From Boletus sp. NGJ (Eukaryota; Basidiomycota; Agaricomycetes; Boletales; Boletaceae), in assembly GCA_019096195.1 (NCBI GenBank), contig JAGTXK010000138.1, positions 62,001 to 126,000 on the forward strand: DNA of 64,000 nt, read 5' to 3'. Positions 21,969 through 32,032 of this stretch are shown piece after piece. Under the pieces are notes generated by a model that was not told where the DNA came from, did no database searches, and was given only the letters and a program-made list of their open reading frames with translations. Every line of letters begins with the position of its first letter. Within the stretch, counting starts at the first letter, position 1. Both the position numbers and the translations under genes were made by a program.

Positions 21969-23516
21969 TCAGTACTCGTCCGCGATTTCCCCGTCTTCGT
22001 CAGGAATGCTGACGATACTCTGCGGACGCGGTTTCGAAAGGGATGCGCCCTCAAGGAGGTTGACGATATCTTCAATGTCATTTCCGGTAGCAGCATGTTC
22101 AACTTTAAGACTGTTCCCATTGCCAAGCACCCCACCGGCATGTGGCTCGGCGGGCCCGACAACAGTATCCTCGTGAACTTCCAAACGGACTTGTTCATAT
22201 TCACGTGTAGCTTCCTCCTCGGGATGGTTATCAGCAACATGTTCATGATTATGAGCCTCTTCTTCGGCAGGATGAACCCCAGGATCAGAGCGCACATCCT
22301 CGTCTTCTGTAGGATCGTGCGCCGCATCACCGACGACTTCTAAGTGGCCATGCGCATCTTCTGGTGAACCAGCGTCCGAAAATGCAGTTGTTCCTGACTC
22401 GTGCCCATTCTCTACATGATCAGCCGCAAGGTGGTCCGAGTCACGAGAAGGCACAGAAGAAACAGAAACAGGACCAGGCGCGATTCCCTCATTCGTATCG
22501 ATGGCCTCCTTGGGTTTCACGGGTGTACGTCTCAGCCGAGGAGTCGAACCATGAGCGCCAGTTGAAGTGGACTTTGCCACTCCTGCAGGGCTCGCAGCAG
22601 GGAGAGCTGGCGTGCGCGCTTTGGATAATGATGCAGCTGTAGGCTTGCTAAGCCTCTCTGCCGCATCGCTACTCAAGGTCGCTTTCTTAACGGGCGGCGG
22701 GGGTGGCGGGGGGGCATTACGAGAACGCGCAAGTGATGCGGCAGTAGGAGCGAACAGACCGGAAGATGGTGTCTTCGGTCTTGCAACAACCTGATGTTGT
22801 GTGGCTGATGACTTGGGACGCGAGGGCGTCGATGGTGCAGTTCTTGGAACCGGCCGTGCTTGGCGTGTCGTAGAAGAATTCGATACGACGGACTGGCCAG
22901 TATGTTGGGGCCTGAGAGGTTGCGAAACAGACGACTGGAGAGACGTCTTCGGAGGAGAGCTGACGGGAGACTTGGCAGAGGAGCTGTTGGCGATCGAGGA
23001 GCGAGATTTTGCGGGAGACGCTACTGCCCGCCGCGCTCCCGTTGTAGGTGTTGACTTCCCGGTCGTCACAGGTTTCCCTTTGGATGGAGGAGACTTTACG
23101 GGCTCTGGTGATGCAGGAGTCGGAGTGGTGGGGATGTCCACTGGGGGAGCGGGGTCGGGGATGGGCTGAGGGCTCACGACAGTAGACTTGGATATGGTAG
23201 GAGAAGGTGAATTGGAGAGTGTGGGTGCGAATGGTTTAATATCAGTAGACGCCATGGGTTTGGGCGGCCATTCCCTCTTCTCCTTGACTTCCTCTTTTGC
23301 AGCATCGCCGGCTATTTGTGACGAGATGCTGGAGCTGCGGGGGACCACGGGGACAGCGGGAGAAGCTTGTCGTTTTCCCTGCTGCTCAAAGCGGCCGATG
23401 AGATTGGCAACACTCTGACGTGGTCTCTCGTCGGGCAGAGGCCTGTGAGATGAGGATAGAACGTTGTGAGCGCGAGATCGGACAGGATGAGAGGAAGGAG
23501 GAACCACGACTGACAT
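21969..23516 (-). CDS. Disordered S/P/T-rich protein of unknown function
   Basis: One uninterrupted 515-residue frame starting MSVVVPPSSHPVRS. Near residue 35 it has a short conserved-looking helix, RQSVANLIGRFEQQ, of a kind seen in fungal cytoskeletal or polarity proteins. The rest is low-complexity S/P/A/T/K (repeated SPAKS, SKPTAASL, TPSRPKS), a proline run near PPPPPPP, then an acidic, histidine-rich segment (DAHGHLEV; EEEAHNHEHV), ending in EDIVNLLEGASL and DEDGEIADEY. No catalytic domain is visible. Codon usage and lack of stops over 1.5 kb support a real gene. A function is not assigned. Confidence 0.7.
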   Translation of the reverse strand: MSVVVPPSSHPVRSRAHNVLSSSHRPLPDERPRQSVANLIGRFEQQGKRQASPAVPVVPRSSSISSQIAGDAAKEEVKEKREWPPKPMASTDIKPFAPTLSNSPSPTISKSTVVSPQPIPDPAPPVDIPTTPTPASPEPVKSPPSKGKPVTTGKSTPTTGARRAVASPAKSRSSIANSSSAKSPVSSPPKTSLQSSVSQPLRPQHTGQSVVSNSSTTRQARPVPRTAPSTPSRPKSSATQHQVVARPKTPSSGLFAPTAASLARSRNAPPPPPPPVKKATLSSDAAERLSKPTAASLSKARTPALPAASPAGVAKSTSTGAHGSTPRLRRTPVKPKEAIDTNEGIAPGPVSVSSVPSRDSDHLAADHVENGHESGTTAFSDAGSPEDAHGHLEVVGDAAHDPTEDEDVRSDPGVHPAEEEAHNHEHVADNHPEEEATREYEQVRLEVHEDTVVGPAEPHAGGVLGNGNSLKVEHAATGNDIEDIVNLLEGASLSKPRPQSIVSIPDEDGEIADEY

Positions 23517-23770
23517 CGCGCACCCTCCTGGAGTTCAAGGGGGGGAAAAAGAAAAGAAAGAAATACAAACTTGTGTATCTGAGGGAGTAAGTAATAAATG
23601 TAGTCAGGGCGGTGGTTGCAGTTGTCGTTCAAGCTTTGGGAATCCAACCGCGTCACGTTTTTGGTTGCGGCATGGATGAGACGAGACATGTTTCATTAAC
23701 ATTGTCAAGTCGACCCTGGCAGTGTACCACTGACAGCCCAATAATCCAAAGTAAGTACCTGTATCATACA

Positions 23771-24590
23771 TCAAGTCCCGGGAAGCCAGTTCTCTAACGT
23801 TTCCTCCAGCGCAGCTCTCGATGTCTCAGTGTGCCAAAAATGACCTGCACCCGCCACGGTCACTATCCTCAACTGTGCACTGACTCCCTCCGTCATCTTG
23901 AGTGACTTGGTCCACGTGTCATACTGGGAATGGCTCGTAAAGTCGTCCCGATCCCCGTGAACGATGAGCAACCGAGCGCGGACGTCGCGCAGCAGGGACG
24001 TCAGTGCTGAAGAGTACATTCTCGAATGAAACATGGTCAATAGTCCCCTCGGTCCGAGGGGGTAGGAAAGCAGCACGTAAGACGTTTTGACGTGCGAGGG
24101 CAACACGGGGTGCAGGGTCACTATCAGCGAACCATGAGAATACCCCTGTTATTTCAGTTCGAGACAATCTGCAAGCAGACGTTTTCGAGGACGACGCACG
24201 AGCAAGGTCACAGAGTTTACCTGTGGATGTCCCTCCAAAAATTGCTGAACCAACGCTTCCAAATCGCTACCTTCCGTCGTTCCGGTGAAAGAGGGCCAGC
24301 CGGTTGACTTTCCGACACCCCGAGCATTGTAGTATACCACATAGAAATCATTGTTTTGCAACGACTTGACAAGGGTCTGAACAGTCCTGCAGTCAAGTCT
24401 TTCAAAAGGGCAGCAATCCAGCGGAAGCACGTCGTACTCACGGGTCGTACATACATCCACCAAGTCGTGACCATGGATGGAGACAAAATGCAACTCGAGT
24501 GCACTGGTGTTCCTGCCTGGGCCGCGAGGTGGCGACTTCGAGCGCAACACCTGTCTTCAGCGAAATAATATCGTGAAATACTATGGCCAT
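23771..24590 (-). CDS. Alpha/beta-hydrolase fold protein
   Basis: Three exons (24590-24442, 24386-24200, 24145-23771) give about 236 residues. Key parts: first strand VAFCLHPWSRLGGCMYDP, then FYVVYYNARGVGKSTGW, the nucleophile elbow GYSHGS formed across intron 2 (24199-24146), acidic residue region LLIVHGDRDDF and the catalytic histidine in GAGHFWH. The set S-D-H is complete. The HPW/NARGVGKS pattern resembles the COG2945 group of predicted hydrolases. It lacks a signal peptide, so it is likely cytosolic. The substrate is unknown. The frame of exon 1 was chosen because it alone yields the HPWxRLGG block. Confidence 0.82.
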
Positions 24591-24902
24591 CGCTGGCGCA
24601 TGAGAACAGAACCTGTCTGTGAAAGTGGGTCACTTTAAATCTACAGGTTCATGGCAACCCCGGTTAGCTTTTGAATACGTCTCTATCACCTTCCTTTTCA
24701 AGAGAGAGGCTTTAGTGAGTGTCGCGTATATTGCACACCTTTCGGAGCAGCAACGTCCTGCTCTTAGATTCAAGTATCAGAGGAAGACAACTCAGTCGAT
24801 CTTATCGGGACCCTGACAGTAGGCCCGATACTACTTATTCCGCATCCCTGATGTCTAACCAACAATTCAGAGCCCCGGGTGTACCAAAACACTGCACGGT
24901 GA
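24591..24902. other. Divergent promoter, hydrolase and NPR3
   Basis: About 310 bp between opposite start codons. No coding signal supported. Confidence 0.4.
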
Positions 24903-27408
24903 ATGGCAGAGACTCTCTTGTCCCTTTTACTCGTCAACTCGTCCGCAAAAGGTCCCAGTCTAGTTTTCAGATGGCCACCAGTACCGGAGTCGTCGTCTAG
25001 GCTCATACGTCCACTGCCTCATGTCTGTGGATCAGAGCTCGACAACCCATGGAGGGCAGCTCATCACAATGCCATCTCCACTGGCACTACGGACGGATTC
25101 GAACAAAGGAGTCACTCCCGTCATGACCTTCCGCAGGATGCAGACAGTTATGTATGGCGGACGTCGTCTGGAGTACGCGACCGAACAAGGTCCTTTTCCA
25201 GAAACCGAAACACACAGCTTCCTTCATCCGGCCGCAATTCTCCTTCTAAGGGGGATTCATTTGATGACGAGTATGAAGAGGGTACAGCGGCTGACGAATA
25301 CCACAGCATTTTCGATTATCCAACACAGTTTTTGTCCAAAATGCTGTGTCCGCAGAGAGCCCTTTGCCACCAGAGATTCGAGCTCGTCATTGATGACTTG
25401 GCATTTATCGGTCACCCAGTCTCAGCAGAGGACGATGGGGCTTGGCGCTTTAAATCGGAGAAGAGCAAGTCCATTTCCAGAGGAAGAGGTTCACGAAACC
25501 GTGATGCGGATGACAACAAATCCGAGAGGTCCGTCAACGGAGAACTACGCTCCACGCCTCAGAACCGCAATTCGTGGCTGCATATGTTCCATTTCGTTCT
25601 GGTGCTGGATTTGCCTGATCCTTCATCGGCGGCAAGTGGCAACATTGCCAAGTACTTCCATGTGATCTATAATCAGATTGCATTCACGGTCACGGCAGTG
25701 CTATTCCAAGAACAAGTATTGTCCAACTTCGTGGAGACAGAGTGTGACATCCTAGGTGCTTTGGAAGCGGAATCCATCGCCAAAGGTATCAAAATTTTAA
25801 GATCCTAATCAAACTAAGCTGACAGCATCAGGCGAGGCTTTCTCGACATACGTTTCGCATGCCCTTCAAGTTTCTTCTATTGCTGCGGCCATGAAAACGC
25901 TCTTCGAATCTATCAAATCGTCCTCAATGGCATGCATCACACTTAATAACCTTCCCTTGGAGTTGCAACTCCCTCCTTATTTAGACTACCTTCTACATAA
26001 CGAAGAAGAGTATGGACTCGACTTTGTAGACCATCAGGGAGACGAAGACGAAGCAAGGGTGTGGGGTCGCGATCTTAGTTTTGGATGGCATCTGCCTGCA
26101 CTAGCCCCATGGAAGAGCCTGCTTCTTCTCGATGCTGACGATGCTCTCGATCCATACACAAATCTCAGGGGTCCACACGTGAGACCTGATGAGAGGGATC
26201 ATGCAGACCGTCTCGTCAAATTTCTGGAAACTGCCTCTGTCACTCTTTCGTATGTTCGCCTTCTCTGACATAAACCACCCGTGCCAACATGTGCATTTTA
26301 CAGCCTCGCAGACATGGCAAGTCTGTTGGACTGGGACCTAGATTCTGAGGTATTTCCAGCTGTCCGTTGGCTTGTCCATCACAGAAGAGCGAAGCTTGTG
26401 GACGTCGTTCACAGCGGTTTAAAGACCATCTTTTCACTCTCACCCAAATTTAATACTGCGTACGTGAAGTTTTTTTAACAAGTGAGGCTTCCATCTCAGT
26501 CTACATCAAGATTGTCTCAGTTATCGACCGAATTTAAAGAAATGTTTCCTCAACATATCGTTCCCCCCCTTCCAGAACTCCTCGCAACCATCTCAGCAGC
26601 CAGCTCCAAACAAACCGACAATCATTTCTTCGCTGCTGTCGTCCGTTCTAAAGAACACATTCCTCTATATCATGACGTTGTACTCTGGATGCTGAAGCAC
26701 GACCTCTTATATACCCTGCATCTCCACGTACGGATTGTCGCGACGTCGGAGCTCAAAGTTCGTGTCCGTGAGGTTCATGAACGGAAACTGGAACTATTGG
26801 GTGGTCGCCGAGTTCGCGGAGGCAGACCAAGTAAACTTCTTGAACCTGAATCACCAATGGACAAGAGACCCGGCAATCCTGGCATTGCATGGTTGTCATT
26901 GTCCCCTAAGAGCGCACGACGTTACTCCAGGCGTATACCTTCCGTCGAGTCGGAGTTGGGCAGCGAGATCTCTGGATCGTATGCAGATAAGGAAAAGGAC
27001 GAAGAAGATGTCACCGAGGAATCCGACGAGGACAATGTCGGATGGGGAACTGCCGAGGACACTATTTCTCCATCGATGATAGGTGACCCGGGGACTGCAT
27101 CTCCGTTACAACGGAGATGGCTTGCCGCGATGTCAGAGGGAAAGGATGGATACATTGCGAGGCGATTCGAGTTGTAAGCATTCATCGCGAATAATTGGAC
27201 AACAGTCTTCCTGACTTTTCTCATAGAATCAACCAATACTTTGACGGGAAGCGGACTGATGACGAGATTCTCTACAGGGCAGAGATATCAAGGAAGCAAC
27301 TTCGCGAAGTATTACATCATTACGAGGAATATGTGCGGCGTCCCTCACTGTTGAACGTCTACCTGGCTGACTCTTGCGCAGTTGCAGACATTCCTACATC
27401 CTTCATAA
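24903..27408 (+). CDS. NPR3: Npr3/NPRL3, GATOR1 (SEACIT) subunit
   Basis: Nitrogen permease regulator 3, part of the GATOR1/SEACIT complex that acts on Rag GTPases at the vacuole to inhibit TORC1 on amino-acid shortage. Matching blocks: N-terminal LLSLLLVNSSAKGPSLVFRWP, SIFDYPTQFLSKMLCP, HQRFELVIDDLAFIGHP, FHFVLVLDLPD, MACITLNNLPLELQLPP, ALAPWKSLLLLDADDAL, HDVVLWMLKHDLLYTLHLHV and the C-terminal INQYFDGKRTDDEILY. Introns fall after SIAKG, VTLS, KFNTAY, RRFEL and HHYEEY; the last joins to LQTFLHPS and stop at 27408. Serine-rich and acidic inserts lie in the middle, as in other fungal copies. Its 3' end is only 50 bp from the converging epimerase gene. Confidence 0.9.
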
Positions 27409-27458
27409 TCTTTAAAATTACACGGTTTGTCACTGCGCAGTTTCTAGTTCACGAATTG

Positions 27459-28480
27459 CTATGTATAATCCCTATGTAACCACCCGAAAAAGCGTTCCGC
27501 TTTACTGCAGTCGAAGAAGCTGTTTCCTCCATTCTCTACCCATCCTTCCCTCAGTGGAACACTCGGGAAGTACCTTTGCTTTAGTTCCAACCAGCCTTCG
27601 TCAGCTGCGACCCGCGGTGCAACAACGAAGAACCTCTCATGCCCCTTCCACTCGTCATTATCCACTGCCACAGCCCTCACAAATGCCTCTGCCGCCGAGT
27701 CTTCTTGAGCGTAACCCCAGAGATCGCCCTTTGAACTCTCATGGTTCTTCCGGTACGCTCGAGTCCTCGTTGGGGTTGACAAGTGGAGTCGGAGGCTAGC
27801 CACTCGCATATTTGGGTACCTTCGAACAATCGTATCGGCTTGCATCTCGGCGATTCTGTAGCGATGTACATGTCTTCAATGAGATCAACCGCTTTTGAAA
27901 CATGGTAATAGGGATTTCACAATTTCGACAGCCCGTACGGCTCGTCCGGAAGTGTTGGATGAAGCTCATCTATCGGGAAGTAATCGAACTGGGGCTGGAC
28001 ACTGAAAACGCCACGGAGGACATTCACAGACGACGCTTGTGCCACACGCTCTACCCCGAGCTGCGAACTATGATCCAGCCGGACATACAACTTGAAGCAC
28101 AAGGCGACTTACTTCTGCAGCGGCGCGCAACACGTTCCAGGAGATCACCACATTGCTGCGCACCTTTTTTAAAAAAACCTCGGAACGAGCGCCGGTGGCG
28201 CTGGAGATGGATCTCACCAGTTGTGTGTGTTGACTTTATAGTCTATTGGTTGGTTGACGCCAGCGAGTTGCACGATGGCGTCGCAGCCTTCGAATGCCTT
28301 GAGGGCCTCTTCAAAGCTGGTCAGGTCTGCGAGGACGAAGGTGAAGCGTGGATCGTGGCGGAACTGGGTGTCTTCTTTGGCGGCTTTGTCGATTCCGACG
28401 ACAGTATGGCCTGTCCGGAGGGCCCTCAAGACGACAGGTTGGCCAACGAGGCCGTTACATCCAGTCACCGCAATTTTCAT
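27459..28480 (-). CDS. NAD(P)-dependent epimerase/dehydratase (extended SDR)
   Basis: Rossmann-fold sugar-nucleotide epimerase-like protein. MKIAVTGCNGLVGQPV is the N-terminal cofactor loop (GxxGxxG); GIDKAAKED follows strand 2; DAIVQLAG is strand 4; the active-site pair is seen as EPYGLSKLV (YxxxK). Later exons carry RRYPNMRVASLRL, AAEAFVRAVAVD and ERFFVVAPR, ending at 27459. Several short introns; exact junctions not all checked. ATG at 28480 is preferred over one 14 codons upstream because it starts right at the beta-1 strand. Substrate not determinable. Confidence 0.8.
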
Positions 28481-28956
28481 CACGTAGCTTGGGGAGACCA
28501 AGAGGATCCCCTCCCATGTCACGGAGCTTTAAGGAATGGGTATACGTTTTGATCCGTGGCGATCTGTGTGACATTTGGCAATCATCTCTAGGGAAAAGAA
28601 AAATAGGGTATCACCGGACCACCTGACTCGAAAATCCGCGGTTGCCACATCTCCTGGGGGCCACGTTATTGTTATTCTCGACTTGGAATGTGGAAAGAGG
28701 TTTAGTGTATGCCGTTAGCTTCACTACCGCTTATCTCGGTGCCGATTGTCGGTCAGCCTTCTGACAAGCAGAAATATCAAGAACATCGCGACGGCGTGAT
28801 TAATCAATCGTAAACTGAGATGGTCACATTTGACGCTGCGCAACTTCATCATATATTCGAACGCACAACGAGAAGGAGGGAAAACACTGACAGAATACGC
28901 GATTATAGATACAATTGGTTATGGATGGCGTTCCTTCTCACTGCACATGATTACAT
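28481..28956. other. Intergenic, same-strand gap
   Basis: About 475 bp: promoter of the epimerase and 3' flank of the superoxide dismutase gene. No gene seen. Confidence 0.4.
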
Positions 28957-29688
28957 TTACAACTTGGAGCCAGAGACGGCATCATTGTATCGCTTTTCAC
29001 CCTCCTCCCAGTCGATGATGTTCCAGATCTTATCGAGGTACTGATAAGACAAGCGGAGCAAGTCAGTCTGGCATTTCGCAAACACATCCTCACTCACCGC
29101 AGCCCTGGCATTGAAGTACTGCAAGTAGTAGGCGTGCTCCCAGACATCAATGCCGATGATGGGCACATGAGTGAGAAGAGGATCCTGATTGGCTGTAGTG
29201 ACGATCTCGAGGACTTTTGTCTTGGGATTCCAGCCCTACTAGGATGTGAAAAGAAAGGGACCACAGTATTATGAGGAACATACAAGCCAGCCCCAGCCAG
29301 AGCCTTGGATAGCCACGGTGGTAGCATTGAACTCCTTGATCAAGTCCTCGACGGAACCAAAATCATGCTTTATGGCGTCTTTTAAGCGGCCATCCTGGAG
29401 GATGCCGCCGTTGCCCTTGACATGCTTGCCGTCTGGAGCAGGTGCGAGGTTCTTCCAGAAGAGGGAGTGGTTGATGTGACCACCACCGTTGAAACGAAGG
29501 GCAGACTGAAGGGCGATGCGCTCTTTAGGGGTAGTGGCCCTGGCGTAGTTGTTCTCGGCAACGTTGAGGGCATCGACGTATGTTTTATGGTGCTTGTCGT
29601 GGTGTAGCCTCATGATTTCTGCAATGATGTATGGCTCGAGCGCATCGTTGCTGTAAGGGAGGTCGGGGAGGGTGTGTGCGCCAGACAT
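28957..29688 (-). CDS. Manganese superoxide dismutase, no targeting peptide
   Basis: Converts superoxide to oxygen and hydrogen peroxide. Family blocks: [57 protein letters not shown], and the metal-binding [11 protein letters not shown]. All four metal ligands (H, H, D, H) are visible. The protein starts [10 protein letters not shown], right at the mature N-terminus, so it looks cytosolic rather than mitochondrial; an upstream in-frame ATG would add 22 residues with poor presequence character. The last intron, within ARAA|YLDKIW, is 57 bp, in frame and stop-free, so retention would add 19 residues. The acceptor of the preceding intron reads CCTAGTAG; only the second AG keeps the frame. Confidence 0.92.
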
Positions 29689-29722
29689 GATGTTGGTGGT
29701 GGTGAAAATTGTAGTCGTGATG

Positions 29723-30776
29723 TCACTCTGAGTGGGGCGTGTCGTGCACAGCATGACATGTCGAGGTGGCTTTAACTCCGCTTTTCATCGCGTCCCGTAC
29801 ATACAGGCGGTCAGGGGCCCAGTTGGACGGATAGCCCAGCGCGTATCCCATACACTTTCCTTGCAGTTCAGGCGATGGTCTCCAATAAGCAGGGGGCGGT
29901 CTCTCTTTGGCAGGCTTTCGACATTTCTTGCCTGGCATTTTTTTATGGTCTGGGACGGATATCACAGGCAGGACAACGCAAGACGGCCGGGGCTCGTGTG
30001 GGGACGCCGCGGGACTTTCACTAGCCTGGGGATTTCCAGTTCTGACTCGCCGAACGGTCTTCCTTGCACGAGCCTCTTCAGTGACTAGTATAGGAGGTAG
30101 AGACCGAGCAAAGGGCATGTTGGCAAGCGTCACCTTGGATTCAATAGTGACAGGCTAGGGAAAAGGATGTCAGCCGTGACACCAGAACGACAAATACTGT
30201 ATGTGTATAACCTTGCGATTGATTTGCCACGTCAAAACAACTGCTTCTGTCAATCCTTTTGGTTCCAATGCGACTGACAGCGCGCGTATCCTGCGTGTTT
30301 CAGCTTGCCCCTCGTCATCCTCGCAGTCAGGCCCTCTTGGTCTGGTGAGATTGGTGAGATCAGGAATTGGGCACTCAGGGACAGTGGAATACATACACAG
30401 GCGAAGAGTGTGGCTTAGGGTCTAAAGAAATGCGCTGCGGATACTTCATGCTGGATACGAGGCGAAATGCTATTGGATATTGTGAGAACCAACGTTTCTC
30501 GGTGCAAAAAGACCTTACCGAGCTGATCATCCACGTTCTTGCAAATTTCTGCCGTCTTCACATGCCTTTTGACCCTTGATGGACTGCCACATGTCTCCGC
30601 GAGGGCATCTGCCCAAGTGTCTTGAAGCAAATTGTCCAGGTTACGTTTGAGGGAGTGACTGTTCTCATCAACAGAAGTAAACCCTCCTGGGCCTGCCCGT
30701 TCAGCGATCTCCGAGCGTGTGGTTATTTCCACATCCTGCGACAGCGAATGTGGATTGGCGAACGTGGGTACCATCC
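29723..30776 (-). CDS. Unidentified protein, multi-exon
   Basis: Not recognised. At least three coding segments on the minus strand: one starting [15 protein letters not shown] and running to VDDQLG before a GTAAGG donor, one with [14 protein letters not shown] and [18 protein letters not shown], and a basic end (30133-29723) with [16 protein letters not shown]. The canonical branch site TACTAAC and a CAG acceptor just upstream of MVPTF show an intron there, so the true start may lie further upstream, toward the NOP15 start codon. Basic patches suggest a nucleic-acid or nuclear protein, but this is inference. It sits 35 bp upstream of the superoxide dismutase start. Confidence 0.5.
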
Positions 30777-30880
30777 CGAGCTGAACAGCTTGTATGTCGT
30801 ACCACGTTAGTACGAGGTGAAGCAATGAAAGCTGTTGTGACTTGTTATCCAAGGTGTATAGATCCTACCCTCGAGACAAA

Positions 30881-31753
30881 ATGAGCGACGAGGACCAATT
30901 ACACGGCTTTTCTACCGATAACGAAGACTCTTCCGACGATGAGGTTATTGTGGAACACGGGATTGATGTTGGAAAGCTGCCTACTGTGGCCAAGGACGAT
31001 GCAACAGTGCAGAAAAAACTAGAGCGAGCCCAGCAACAACAAGTGCGTATATCCGCCAACTTCAACCCTCGTACACGCTCATCGCACCACAGAAACACGA
31101 CAAAGGTGTCATCTTGATCAGTCGTCTGCCGCATGGTTTTTACGAGGATCAACTCCGAGCTTATTTCTCGCAATTCGGTGAGATATTGCGTCTACGAGTG
31201 TCCCGGAATAAAAAGGTCGGTACTTTGTCTTACTGTTCGTTCTCTTTTTTTTTTTTTTTTTTTACCGACAATACGTCTTCTTAGACCGGCAAATCGAAAC
31301 ACTATGCATTCCTCGAGTTTGACTCGTCCTCCGTCGCGCAGATCGTTGCGGAGACGATGGACAACTACTTGCTTATGGGACATATACTCAAATGCAAGGT
31401 GATACCCAGGGATGAGGTTCATCCAGAGCTGTGGGTGGGTGCAAATCGAAAATGGAGACCCGTCCCCCGAGATCGTATAGCCCGGGTGCAACACAACAAG
31501 GTGAGCCAAGAATATGTTTACGACCACGTCGGGCTGACATCATTTCTAACACCAAGTCTCGAACGGAGGAGAGTATCCAGAGGGCAGAAAAACGGCTGAT
31601 GAAACGTCAGGAGGAACGCAAACGCAAGTTGGCAAAGGTTGGCATACAGTATGATTTTGATGCCGTCGCATACGTGAGTCCGTTTCTGCTGCTTTACCTC
31701 CTACGACAGCCGATCGATATAATCATCAGAAAAAGAAACCAAAGTCTTCGTAG
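30881..31753 (+). CDS. NOP15: Nop15/NIFK nucleolar RRM protein
   Basis: Ribosome biogenesis factor for the large subunit (ITS2 processing). An acidic N-terminus ([14 protein letters not shown]) is followed by one [20 protein letters not shown] (RNP2), [19 protein letters not shown], and after an intron [12 protein letters not shown] (RNP1), [15 protein letters not shown]. The C-terminal helix [20 protein letters not shown] is the NIFK/Nop15 signature; the last exon adds KKKPKSS and stop at 31753. The second intron carries a 19-base T run (31245-31263). Divergent from the preceding unidentified gene. Confidence 0.9.
31245..31263 (+). repeat. Poly-T tract in NOP15 intron
   Basis: Nineteen consecutive T within the second intron, upstream of its TTCTTAG acceptor. 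It probably serves as polypyrimidine tract and is prone to length variation. Confidence 0.7.
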
Positions 31754-32032
31754 GCACAAACGTATCAATACCGATGTACTTGCGAGTCTGAACACGTTCC
31801 GAATTCTAATGCCAGGGAGTCTCTGGCTTCCATTTGACTTGGGCAAATGCCTTTGTCTACCAAATGGTTTCACCATCTTTTGTCGCCATGGTCGCTCTGT
31901 CAGAGGTTCGTTGGTAAGCTGGGAACTCGGCGAGAATGGCATTGCATATTAACACAAGAGTAACTACATGCAAAATCAATAAGTGAATCCAACACATGTA
32001 ATTACGAGTTCGATGGGAGAGCCTTCCACGGT

